Assembly: GCA_965649825.1 (NCBI GenBank)
Contig: OZ287698.1
Span: 1 to 64,000, forward strand
Direction of reading: 5' to 3'
Length of the DNA: 64,000 bases
Origin: Penicillus capitatus
Lineage: Eukaryota > Chlorophyta
Shown here: one piece after another, positions 12,497-22,667 of the stretch
Position numbering within the stretch: the stretch's first letter is position 1
How the letters are laid out: every line of letters starts with the position of its first letter
Position numbers and translations under genes: made by a program
The notes under the pieces: generated by a model
Databases searched by the model: none
The model's input: only the letters and a program-made list of their open reading frames with translations
Told to the model about the DNA's origin: nothing

Positions 12497-13474
12497 GCAC
12501 ACAAAGGCCACTTTGGAATTAGAAAGACGTGGTTGAATTTGAGATCGGATGGGTTCAGGTGGGAAAATGATTACGAAGACGTCAAAGGTTTCGTTTAGAC
12601 TTGTGATGTTTGCCAGCAGCCTAGACAATTGCAACACAACGAGGATTTAGGGATGATAGATAGTCCAACACCGAACCATACCTTGTGTTTGGATTTCATC
12701 GGTCTGTTACCTAGAGGAAGGCATGGTTATCGTTTTATTGCGACCGGAATAGATGCATTTACCAAATTTGGCACGGCGCAAGCATCCAAAACGTGTTCTA
12801 CTACTCAGATTATAAAGCCGCTGAAGAACTGGATTGCATTGAATGGCCCACCGGAACGTATTCTGTGTGACAATGGAGCAGCATTCATCTCGAAAGAGTT
12901 TGAGAGTTTCTGTGAGCGACACGGCGTTGACATCATTCACACACCGGCGTATGCACATAAAAGCGCCGGCACAATTGAAGCGTACAACAAGAACTTCGTC
13001 AATCGTCTAAAGAGAATTTGGAAAGAGAAAAGAGGAGATTGGACCGAACACATCAACGAATGTGTGCAAGAAATAAATCGAACAGTGCATTGCACTACTC
13101 TTTTCTGTCCAAGATATCTCCTTAAAGGAATTCACAGAAGTGGCAGACTGGCAAATGATGGGCAATTAGCAAAAGATCGGAAACTGGCTTACGAGAGAAT
13201 CAAAAGAGCACACGAGCAGTCTGCGAAGAGATATGCAAAGAACGTCAAAGATGTTCCTATTCACGAGGGCATGGAAGTATCTTGGTACAACTCCAAATTA
13301 GCTGATCGCTTAGACTCTAAGCTCTATTCGAAGTGGGTTTCTCCCTGTGTTTTGACAAAGAAACGTAGTGAACATCGTTGGGATATCAAACTGCCTGACG
13401 GGTCTTACCTCTATAACGTACATCGAGATTTTCTTCAACCATTTCGGCGAAAGATAGGTGGGCCCATGTTCTGA
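12496..13474 (+). pseudogene. Integrase fragment with in-frame stop
   Basis: An HHCC zinc region is readable just upstream (AHKGHFG and CDVC) but is broken by a TAG at about 12597. The main frame (12629-13474) has the DDE catalytic triad: LDFIGLLPRG, ILCDNGAAF and GTIEAYNKNF, followed by a C-terminal domain. This is a Ty3-type integrase. The intact-looking core may reflect recent decay. There is no downstream LTR; the right inverted repeat starts 55 bp later. Confidence 0.85.
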
Positions 13475-13528
13475 TGGAATACGATGAGAATAATCTAGAA
13501 AAATGAACATTAAAACGGACGCGCTGGA

Positions 13529-13623
13529 TCACAGGATTGTAACTGCAATCTGTACGTTTCACAAACGAACAGCCTACCGCGAACGCGTATTCCTTTACCC
13601 TTTCGAGCGAATTCTCACAACAA
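13529..13623 (-). repeat. Right copy of 95-bp inverted repeat
   Basis: Reverse complement of 10532-10626 with about two mismatches. Its outer end (ctcacaacaa) overlaps the left target duplication of the adjacent SINE, so the SINE inserted exactly at this border. Confidence 0.92.
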
Positions 13624-13628
13624 TGTTG

Positions 13629-14033
13629 GCCCTCGTGGTGTAATGGTTGGCACACTTGAGGTTTTCTCAAGAGGCGTGGGTTCGAATCCCGCCGAGGCGC
13701 CCCGTGAGTCACTCGGGTGATAGTGACTGGCCGGAGGGTGAAGCGGCGACTCATCATGATCAAGAAAATCGGAAGATTGGGCAATTAAAAAGACGCGGGT
13801 CAAGTCCAGACCGGAGCATGCGGTTAGACGTGAGGTGGACGACGAATCGTCGCAGACGCTGTGAGACATGTGAAGCGACGGATGGAAGCACGAGTCACCT
13901 AATTGAACGATTGAACGATGAATTGACAATGGGCGTCAGGTGGTAAATGTGAATGCCACTGTAAGTAAATGCACAGAACCATGGAACATGCTCTAAGAGC
14001 GCACCATGTAAAAGAGGAATTCTCCTCCTCCTC
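13629..14033 (+). mobile_element. tRNA-derived SINE with 15-bp target duplication
   Basis: The head resembles a tRNA, with a polymerase III A box (TGGTGTAATGG, 13636-13646) and B box (GGTTCGAATCC, 13679-13689). The body is about 330 bp of unrelated sequence, and the 3' end is a (ctc/tcc) microsatellite tail. It is flanked by the direct repeat CTCACAACAATGTTG at 13614-13628 and 14034-14048, the hallmark of LINE-assisted retroposition. The tRNA-like acceptor and anticodon arms do not pair well, so it is not a functional tRNA gene. Confidence 0.85.
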
Positions 14034-14048
14034 CTCACAACAATGTTG

Positions 14049-15224
14049 CGATTGGGTTTTCCAAGATGTGACGTCAACATGGCACGGCCATTTGGCCAAG
14101 TCACCAGCGGCCTGGAAAATGCGGTGGATGGCCTTCCTGTCTATCAAGCTTCCATATTTATGGTTCAAAAAGTGAGAAATCTTTTAGAGTTCTTCTTAAA
14201 TCAAAATTTACCCAACTATAAAAATATATGTGAAAATTGAAGGAGAACGCATGGGATATGATTCAGGCCTCCCAGTGCCTTAAAGATTGGTTTAATAATT
14301 TTGAGTTACCTGTCAGAGTCACAACGTGCCTAGCTTCGCGCAGTGGACCAAGGAGAGGCTGTGAACGACGTTAGTACGTGCGATGTGACCTGTTTGATCG
14401 TTCTGTAGCTATTTAACCTCGACCATTCATTGTTGGACAGTCTTTTGTAAGCTATAAGCCTTCGTCGTCAACCGACAACGCGACAATACCACCGAATTTG
14501 TCCAATGGCTATAAAAAAACTGTTCAATACATTAAGTGAACAATATGATAATCTTTCCTATGATGGTATTGATATGGTCGTTTCAAACCTTCATGGGTAA
14601 TCTTCGATGAATAGTTTGATAGGGGAGCAGAGCTTTTTGGAGAGGGCAATCAGTCTGACTCAGAAGTGTTACGAGATATTGGAAAGGTTGTCAAATCTGG
14701 ATCATCTTATTTGCCAGATTCTAGAGATCCCATTGGATCTGATCAAAGACCTTTTCAAGCAATACATAAATTTTTCGAAACAGTCAACATAACAGAAGGT
14801 GTTCCAATAATAGTACGAGATAAGGAAAATGATTTGACAAGATTGGATGAAGTTCTCCGGCGGGGGGAAAGAAACGTTCACGATTAGATGACAATCAATA
14901 TCAAGAGACCAATGTGCTGGGAAAAGCCAGAGAAACCAAAAGAAAAAAAATCTAGAAATACATAAATATCACCATTTGGTCTTTCTATTCCATGTCAATC
15001 ATGATGGGTATGAAAAAGAAATCATCTCATCTGCTCATTTGTTGGTATAGTTGCTTTTCTTGGTTATTTCAAATTTCTACCCTGGCGGGGAAATTGAAGA
15101 CGAAAGGACTTTTTAGGCTTAGGACTCATATCCTTATCCCATATTGTTCTCCTGGTTTCTTTTGTCGAGTTTCCACCCTGGCTGGGGAAGTTTAAGATTA
15201 GAAGACTTTTAAGACCAATCAGTG
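14049..15224. other. Repeat debris with LTR-like fragment and unrecognised frames
   Basis: No intact gene is seen. 14437-14485 matches 54319-54367 and looks like the end of an LTR. Two overlapping open frames (14607-14792 and 14666-14887) suggest a decayed frameshifted coding sequence of unknown family. Two imperfect copies of a roughly 50-bp sequence lie at about 15061-15115 and 15161-15215. Confidence 0.5.
14437..14485 (+). repeat. Dispersed LTR-like sequence, copy 1
   Basis: A 49-bp stretch (acagtctt ... cgcgaca) recurs at 54319-54367 with one visible mismatch. In both places a TATA-like motif lies a few dozen bases upstream (atttaacc here, tatataag there), consistent with the U3/R/U5 part of an LTR ending in ...CA. 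Confidence 0.6.
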
Positions 15225-17398
15225 TCATAAAGGTTGTAATCTCATTGCCTTCAACTCTGACGGAGTCACGATCGGCACCAATATTCGCAACCATTTGCCT
15301 CTCGTCTCCATCCGCGCCATCGCATCCGTGATGACCTTTAAGGCGTCTTCTTCTGCCAAGTTCATCTCATCGAGCAACACCCAATCACCATTTTGGAAAC
15401 TCTTCGAGAAAGGTTGCAGTGTAAAATCCGGAACATTCCTTGCAGTTATGGATAGTTTACCCAGAAAATCATCAGGTGTCAAGTTTGACGACATGTTGAT
15501 GCGAATGAGATTGACGTGCTTTCGTTTTGCAATCTCCATCAGGGTCGCCGTCTAAAACATAACAATCATAAGCTACTTTTGATTGTATAGAGCTGCACGA
15601 TACTTTTCCGACGCCAGTTGTTCCGATCAACAACACGGGAGATCCATCGTCGATCTTCTCTTTGATCATTCTGATGTTCTCTTCTGTCGTTTCTGTTGGT
15701 ACAAATGCGCCCTGCGTAAGTTCGCCGCTCGTCAATGCGATGCTGCAGTGTCTTCTAAGTCCCCCTCGTCTACCCTTCTTGAGAATAGCCTGACGCATGA
15801 AGACGTTTTCAAGGTTAGGGATTTTGCTCTTAAACATCGTGATGAGCGTATCCAGATCTTCAATGGATACTTCTCCGGCTTGAATGTCTTCTCCTTCACT
15901 AAATTTTGCCGACGAAAAAGGTTTGAGTTGATACGACTGCGGTACATCAACACGGCTCACTTCGACCTGCATTTCACGTGATCCTCTGTTTATGACAAAG
16001 CGGACAAGTTCCTTCAATGTCTCGGAGTCTGGTCTGTCTTCTTCCAGAAGTTCGAAGATTTTGTGCAGAATGGGTGCTAGTGCATGGCAAGAAGCATTTC
16101 TCTGCAATTGCGGCAGTGTTTTCAGATACTTAAGCAGATTGTTAAAAAAACTTGACTTCCTTAGAAGAGTCAATTTGATTCACGTACTTGAACACCGTCA
16201 ACGAACACCGTCAACAAGAGACTATTCAATATTCTTGAGTCTGCCTCTTGATTGAGGAGAAAAATGTCTAGCAGTGTCTTAAATCCTTCCTCAGGCATCT
16301 GCCCGTGCACAAGAGTTTCAGGTGTCTGAATGAGAGTATTGACAACATGTGACTTTCAGTGGCAATCGATCAGCAAAGCCAGTTTGTTGAGACAGTCTCT
16401 GGCGATTTCTGCAAAACCTGGCTGGCTTACTACAACATCAATCAAGAGTTGACAGACAGCGGGGCACACGGTGTCGTCATCGACCCTTGCCACTGCCAAT
16501 GCTCCTCCAACTGTATGGAGACGCATTCGAAGGGCCTTTAATGGCCACTCACAGAATTTAGGATTCATCTGTTGCAAAACTTTCAGCAGATCGCTAGTAT
16601 CCTCCATGTCTCCTTTCTTGGCCCAGGTTTCAAGCATGTTACTAAATCCTGCGGCGTCAAACAGCATTCTAAAATTGTCGGCGTTCTATGATGAGACTCT
16701 CAAGAAAGAAGAAAAAATAATGTGGAAAGTATGTTGTTGACAATAATGCATGATGCTGCGGAATGCAGGAGATACAGATCCGCCTAGTTCCCGAACAAAC
16801 AGAAAAACTTTGCAAACAGACTCGATAAGATTTGTGTTAATGACAAAGGTATCTAAAAATCCACCCTCTCTTTCAAAGAAAAAAGACAAGAACACCAAGC
16901 GCTCGTGTAACCAGCCCCTGTTATTTTGAGACGTACATTCCTTGCTCACAAAACAGTCTATACAGGATTTGAAGAACAAAGGTGGCACAAACCTCGGGTC
17001 ACTGTTCTCGACAAGGAAGGACATAAGAGAACGAACTTGATCGTAGGATGGCTCATTGCCTCGATAAACGACAGGGGAAACAAAAAAATACTCAACAGTG
17101 GAAAGCACCAAACAGCGATTCATTCTCAGATTCTCTGTAAGCTTGTCACAAAGAATCTGAAATGCATTTACTTCTTCTTTCGAAAGAGTGACTTCTAGAG
17201 CTGCGTGAAGCTGCTTCTTAGTAAAATCGAATGTGTCATCATAACAATAGACCAGGTTTGTGAAAAAACAATTGATGGCACTTGCAGACACTGCGCTTCT
17301 CAAGATGTGGAAGATCAGGTCGTCAGGGCGACGTCTGGGACCAACGTCTCCTCGCTTTTTGTAATCCGTCCTGTTGTCTGACCACGTGACTGTCGTGG

Positions 17399-17636
17399 TG
17401 TCATGATGATGAAGAGCTGAAGGATGATGGTCCAATAAATGCCTCATCATCGTAAGAGGCACTGATGGCCAAACAGCTCTTAATGGCCACGTCACATCAG
17501 AACCTACCCAGAACCTACCCGGCACCTACTCAGCACCTATGAAACCCAACACTATAAAAAGGGGATTATTGTCACATTGATTATCTTTGTAAGAAACTTT
17601 GTTGCGTCTACCACCGTCACGTATTTGCCCATGTCA
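17399..17636 (+). repeat. 5' LTR
   Basis: 238 bp, TGTCATGATG ... CCCATGTCA, identical by eye to the 3' LTR. A TATA box (tataaaaagg) lies at 17553-17562. Confidence 0.95.
17553..17562 (+). promoter_or_regulatory. TATA box of the LTR promoter
   Basis: The motif tataaaaagg lies 84 bp before the 5' LTR end, the usual position for the retrotransposon's RNA polymerase II promoter. The 3' LTR carries the same motif. Confidence 0.7.
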
Positions 17637-17638
17637 AT

Positions 17639-17656
17639 TGGTTTCGGAGCTGCGAC
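17639..17656 (+). promoter_or_regulatory. Primer binding site
   Basis: TGGTTTCGGAGCTGCGAC begins two bases after the 5' LTR; the initial TGG is complementary to the universal CCA end of tRNAs. Which tRNA would prime it cannot be told without the host tRNA set. Confidence 0.65.
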
Positions 17657-17664
17657 TTTCGAAG

Positions 17665-18697
17665 ATGGACTGTGAGGAGTTCACGTCCCTTCTCAACTCG
17701 GCAGCCTTCGTAGAGGACGATTACCGCCCTCGCATCAAGTACGTGATTCAAAGGGTGGAGCCCAGATCGCCTGCCTTCGATCTGATACAGCGGGTCCTCG
17801 ACCGAGTCGGACAGCGCTTTCGAACGCAGGCAGCATTCAATGAGGCCTTTTGCGGGACCCGCGGCAATAGTTTGCACTATTTTCGCCGACGAGGTTCTGC
17901 GCCTCAAAACTGAGGACATGACCACTGTCCTCAGGAACGCTAGCTTCTGGGAGTCGAGCATGTTGACGCGAACGGACGCAGATCATGATCCCATTGACCC
18001 CGATGTGGCGACGACGCCATTGGTCAACGTTGCCGCCGACGGAAGAGCGATCGGCAACGACGGCTCGATCAACTTTTCAGCGATCTCTAACGCTGGAAGA
18101 GTCATGTTCGGAGCCAGGGAAATCTGCAGAACCTCTAGACGAGAGGCGCTCAACATGCTGAAGTTCTTACAAAAGATCAACAATTCGAGCAATGCATCGA
18201 CAAGGCCACGAAGAGCAGCAGGCCAGTCGAGGAATGGAACGGGCGTCGTGCCTTCGCCGCAGAGAAGTCTCTGCCGAAAGGAAACGAAGCACACGTCTGC
18301 GAGACCATTAGCGAGACAGAAGAAGACCCAACGGAACAGGATGTGCAAGTTCGCACACACCGTTAGAGCGGTCACCAAGACCAGGAGAGTTTTAAAACTG
18401 GGTCTCATCTCCCCGAGCCATTTGGGATATCCACGCCATATTAACGCTTTGGTTGATTTTGGCGCCGAGTCCTCCTTTGTATCCCCGGCACGAGCGAAAG
18501 AACTGGGAGTGAAGGTCAGACCAGACGAGACCCGTCTGCTGTTGGCCCAATGGAGAGACCGCAAAGGTCACCGGACGATGCGACTTCCAGGCAGCCCTGG
18601 CGCAATCCTCCGACCAACAATTCTCCATGAGTTGCCTCGTACTACCGAGGCACGGCTACGATCTACTACTGTGCATGCGCGCGATGATCGACAATAA
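17665..18697 (+). pseudogene. Gag/protease region of the LTR element
   Basis: From ATG 17665 a gag-like frame runs to about 17840 and then continues in another frame, so a frameshift is present. The second frame includes a retropepsin-like motif, INALVDFGAESSFVSPARAK, where the expected D-S/T-G is D-F-G, a change likely to abolish activity. The frame stops at 18697, before RT. Confidence 0.65.
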
Positions 18698-19344
18698 GAT
18701 CTCCGCGCATCCCACGACAGATCTATTAGCATCAGAGGCGACAGGTCAAATGCCACTTCCCAGGACCGAAAGCCGACAAAAGGGCGGCCAATGAGATCGC
18801 GCATGAGAAGATATGCCGCTGCACCGAAAAAGTCGATCATCTACCGAGAATCACCGAAGAACGGCTGCAGGTGCCGTTGAACCGGTCAATCGTGCTCGGA
18901 CCACGAGAGGGCAAGATGCTCAGACGCCGAACGTGCTCCCCGGCGCACTCGTGTACAAGAGGGTTCCGACCGTGGCACCGCGATTCTCGGTACACCTCGG
19001 TGTGCAGTACTACACGTTCTCAACGCTCGCCAACCATGCCGCGGAACCAGTGAAGATAACTGGAAGAACGAGGATCTTGGACGTGCCCGCAGGACAAGAC
19101 GTCAAATATACCGCGTGCGATTGCGACGGAAACCCACATCCGTTGAGAAGCAACAGACCACCTTTTCCCAAACGGCAGTACGCTTGCAGTCAGGCATACT
19201 GTCGCCGAAGCCTAAAATTGGCTGCTGCAGTCTCGAACAGCTGCTGGCCCGATTCCCAGACGTACTTTGTGAAAAATTGGACGTTCTTCGGGATGGGAGG
19301 TCGGCATCCGCGACGTACAAGGGCAACTACATTCGGTCTTTACC

Positions 19345-20010
19345 AAAGTTCCCTACACGTTCGCTGCTGAACCGACGGCATGCAGAAACGAGATCGACGC
19401 ACTCATCGAAGCCGGAGTCGTCAGCCGATTTCACGGAAAACCGAAGCACATCATCCCCTGGTTTTCTGTTCCGAAGAAGAACTCGCTCGAGCGGCGAGTA
19501 GTGCTAGACTTTCGCGGACTCAACACGCTGACCACAGGGAGTCCCGCGCTGCCCATGCATCGAGAAGGCGCAGTTCAGAACCTGTCCGGGATGCGCCACT
19601 ATGTGCAGTTTGATTTCCGACACGGATTCTAGCAGATACCTCTGGCACATGGCCTCCAGCCGTATTTCGTCACCGTGTCCGACCAAAAGCCCTACGCCTT
19701 CACACGGCTTCCGATGGGTTGGATCAACTCAATGGCTTTCTTCGACCAAGATGTTCAAGAAACCATAGCGGAAGCACGAGACCAGTTGAAGCAGCAGAAG
19801 ACTCGAACGGCAATCGAGAGCTATGCCGACGACGTCTGCGTAGGAGCACGGACACAAGAAGATCTCGAGAGAGCAGTTCTCCAACTGCTGACGGTCTATG
19901 ACAAATACCGGTGGACGGCATCTCCGAAGAAGTGCCAGGACGGTGTTAACGAGGTCGAGCTCCTCGGACACCGCTTCACGCCTGAAGGCGTTTTGCCCCC
20001 CAAAGCACGC
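19345..20010 (+). pseudogene. Reverse transcriptase region of the LTR element
   Basis: RT homology is readable across frames: IDALIEAGVVSRF, VVLDFRGLN, FTRLPMGWINSMAFF and YADDVCVGA. A TAG at about 19630 interrupts the frame inside the conserved QIPLA region. The RT therefore cannot be made as one protein. Confidence 0.75.
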
Positions 20011-20029
20011 TGCAGCAGTTGCCCCCTGC

Positions 20030-20250
20030 AGCGCCGCATCAACGAAGACCGCAGTCCGATCGTTTTCGGGACTCCTTCGCACCTTGCTGGACTATTGCAA
20101 GTGCGACCTCCGCCGCAGCTTAGCGGCCCCGCTGCAGCAGTCGCTCAATGCAGCGCAGCCTCAAACGAAGACCCCAGTCCGTTCGTTTTCGGGACTCTTT
20201 CGCACGTTGCTGAACTCTTGCAAGTGCGACCGCCGCAGCTTAGCGGCCCT
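20030..20250 (+). repeat. 123-bp tandem duplication inside pol
   Basis: The segment with aacgaagacc at 20041 and gcttagcggcc at about 20117 is repeated from 20164 with a few differences. It encodes the RT connection segment (VRSFSGLLRTLL). The 123-bp period preserves the reading frame. Confidence 0.8.
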
Positions 20251-20369
20251 GTCGAAACTCACGAACGCATATACCAACGTCATCCAACGATACTGGGCGG
20301 AGGATCCCAACCGCTGGGCCACCCTCCTCCGCTCTCTCAACCGCATCTGGTATCACCGGTCTGACGCAG

Positions 20370-21240
20370 CTGGCCGTAATGTCGACCTCTATGTCGACGC
20401 TACGATGGCTTTGGGTACGCGTTGTTCGACAGTGACTCTAAACGTCTCCTCCGCCTTCGAGCTGGCGGATTCCAACGTGAACCGTTCCGAACCAGTGGCA
20501 CGCTCAGCTACTCGGAATGAAAGAGGCGCTGAAGCAACAGGCACCTGCTCATGGGCAAACATCTCGCCATCTTCACTGACGCCACCGTTGTCAAACAAGC
20601 GAGTGGAAGCAGCGAGCAGAGCTTCCTCGTGCAGTGTCATCTAGACGCCCCCAACCTCTATGCAGGAAAGGACCAATGACGACCGAAGCTCCCGCGCTTG
20701 CGGCCACCGCACACCACAACTGCTGGCCAGTGTGGTACCTGCAGATGGACAACTATCTGAAGACAGGTCGATGTCCCGATGACGCCAACCCCCAGTGCCA
20801 ACACTTTGCCCGCCACGATTCGCCCGTCGCGCAGTCATTGAATACGTGGCAACCTATGAGGCAGTGCGTAGGCATGGACGTCATCGAACCCATGAAGCCT
20901 GACGGCTCCTCAAACTATATCATCGCCGCAGTGAACCTCTGCACACGATTTTGTCTCCTCTCGGCATCCTCGCAAGCCAAAGCGACATCCATCATCAAAC
21001 TGCTCGAGCGCTGGACAGCCCTCTTCGGCAACCCCGAGTGTCTGCAGACAGACAACGATTCAGCGCTCGTAGGCAATCAGTTATCCAATTGGATGTCGGC
21101 CCGAGGAATTCAACGCCGCACCATCATCCCGTGATCGCACCATCCCGTGATCACAATGCATAGGGACCTCCGAGCGTCTCAGCCGAGACGTCATCCGCCG
21201 TCCACACCGCCTTCAAAACTCAAGGCAAATGGACATCAGC
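20370..21240 (+). pseudogene. RNase H and integrase remnants of the LTR element
   Basis: An RNase H start (VDLYVDAT) is visible near 20380 and then shifts frame. The integrase core shows GMDVIEP and CLQTDNDSAL (two catalytic aspartates, about 20870 and 21050); the third acidic residue lies in another frame (GTSERLSRD) after a small duplication of catcccgtgatc at about 21127-21150. No functional integrase is encoded. Confidence 0.7.
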
Positions 21241-21674
21241 TCTTCCCCAGATTCAGGCACTGCTAAACGCGCTTCCGAACTCGGTGACCAAACTCAGCGC
21301 CGCACAGACCGCTTTCGGTTCTCAACCTCTCCCGCACTTCATTCCCGCGCCACTCACTTTTACCGCGCCCTTCTTGCAACTCGTTGGACCGCCATCGATC
21401 ACCAGATGCAGCACCAGCAACCACACCAACAACTGCCCCACTCTCACCGTTGCTCCGACATCCTAGTCGGCTCCCTGGTGCTGCTTTTTGACAATCAACA
21501 CGCGCAGACGCACGGCAACCAGCTTCCTCCGCAGTGGCTCGGACCGTAGACGATTCACGATACATTTTTTTCCTAACGTTACCGTTTTGTTTCTTCTTCT
21601 TCCAAGAAACCCTTCTCGCACATCGCGATCATCTACGACGTTTTTCCAATCGGAGTTCAGCGCAGGGAAGCGAT

Positions 21675-21912
21675 TGTCATGATGATGAAGAGCTGAAGGA
21701 TGATGGTCCAATAAATGCCTCATCATCGTAAGAGGCACTGATGGCCAAACAGCTCTTAATGGCCACGTCACATCAGAACCTACCCAGAACCTACCCGGCA
21801 CCTACTCAGCACCTATGAAACCCAACACTATAAAAAGGGGATTATTGTCACATTGATTATCTTTGTAAGAAACTTTGTTGCGTCTACCACCGTCACGTAT
21901 TTGCCCATGTCA
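21675..21912 (+). repeat. 3' LTR
   Basis: 238 bp, identical by eye to 17399-17636. It is preceded by a weak purine-rich tract (gcagggaag) and followed by the target duplication gtgg. Confidence 0.95.
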
Positions 21913-22667
21913 GTGGGATAGCTGACGGATAGTTCCTTGCAGTTCTCTGGTACCACTTGTCTTGATGTCACTTTTTTGACGATGAGTGGATTGAAGAACA
22001 GCTTCATCAGTTCTTCGGATTCGAGTGCCACGCTCCATGAATTCAAAAGAGTGGGATTCTCTTCGGCATCGCTGACTGCGCCGGACAGTTTCTGCAAGTG
22101 AGGGAGAGACAAACTTAGCAAACCAATCACCGCATCTGTTTCTTGGCCGGCGAGTCCGATGGATAGCAAGTTCAGGAGCATGCTGATACTGGGCTGCTCT
22201 CTTCTGGATGTCGCTCGTGGATACCTAATCTTTGTACGTGGGTTTGTTATTTTCTCGACAGTGAGTTGTTCCGCATCGAATTCCTCTTCGCAGAGCAAGA
22301 TGCGAAAGGTGGCGTCATGCCTCGCCGGGTCAATCGAATTCAAAAACCAGTGAATGAATCGTGCTAACTGACCGCAGATGCACTTCCTGGCTTTAAAGAC
22401 TCTCACCGAGTGAGCTTGAATGATACAACGACCCAGGTAATAAACGGTTTCTGCCTTAAGACGGCCAGCGTTGGCAGTTTTCTCTTCTTCTTTCAGTTGA
22501 ATGATGGAATCGACGATTTCTCGTGTTTCTTCGTAGTTGTCGCGTTCCTGACACGAAGAATACGCCGTCGAGCTTGACGTCGCAGTGGAAGACGATTCTC
22601 CTGCTCCGTTTCTATGTAGCAGGTCGGATAACGACTGCAGCAAATTCTTCTCTTCCGGCGACGACAT

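Larger units (their letters stand above)
10532..13623 (+). mobile_element. Degenerate LTR-type pol block enclosed by 95-bp inverted repeats
   Basis: Between two inverted 95-bp repeats lie, in normal pol order, remnants of a reverse transcriptase (10627-10904), an RNase H (11831-12496) and an integrase (12496-13474), all on the plus strand. The RT-RNase H junction is interrupted by about 0.9 kb of unrelated DNA, and the integrase carries an in-frame stop. No LTRs flank it. The inverted repeats cut into the RT frame, so this is not an ordinary retrotransposon end; it looks like a retroelement piece captured between, or rearranged with, inverted repeats. It is non-functional as read. Confidence 0.8.
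17399..21912 (+). mobile_element. Complete but coding-dead LTR retrotransposon, 4514 bp
   Basis: Two apparently identical 238-bp LTRs (17399-17636 and 21675-21912), both TG...CA, flank an internal region on the plus strand. The 4-bp target duplication gtgg is seen at 17395-17398 and 21913-21916. Internally, in order: gag-like, protease-like (aspartic site region ALVDFGAESSFVS), RT with YADDVCVGA, RNase H-like and integrase with two of the catalytic aspartates. All are broken by stops and frameshifts. Identical LTRs imply a recent insertion, so the element was probably moved by enzymes from another copy. It sits inside, and antisense to, the AAA gene. Confidence 0.95.
15225..22667 (-). pseudogene. 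Large AAA_5-type (midasin/dynein-related) ATPase gene, disrupted
   Basis: The gene starts at ATG 22667 and encodes a long helical N-terminal region followed by an AAA module. That module has Walker A GTTGVGK (with a 56-nt intron right after the lysine) and Walker B DWVLLDEMNLAEED near 15400. The AAA_5 subfamily (midasin, dynein-related) drives remodelling of large complexes; substrate is unknown. Four lesions are visible: a 4.5-kb LTR element at 17399-21912, an in-frame TGA at 16356-16358, a 13-bp tandem duplication at 16190-16215 and a seven-A run at 16144-16150 that shifts the frame. Excising the element plus one target duplication rejoins the frame exactly. GT-AG introns of about 56 nt remain recognisable. 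Homology ends near 15225, so later AAA modules are missing. Midasin itself is not assured. Confidence 0.75.

Noticed and set aside
12707-12958. Minus-strand frame over the integrase
   Set aside because: Shadow of the plus-strand integrase, which carries the DDE residues.
13629-13705. A functional tRNA gene
   Set aside because: A and B boxes are good, but the acceptor ends do not pair fully and the anticodon loop is irregular; the 15-bp target duplication and tail show it is a SINE head.
15225-22667. Calling the AAA gene midasin (MDN1)
   Set aside because: The Walker motifs fit the AAA_5 group, but only one module is present and the N-terminal region is not recognisably midasin.
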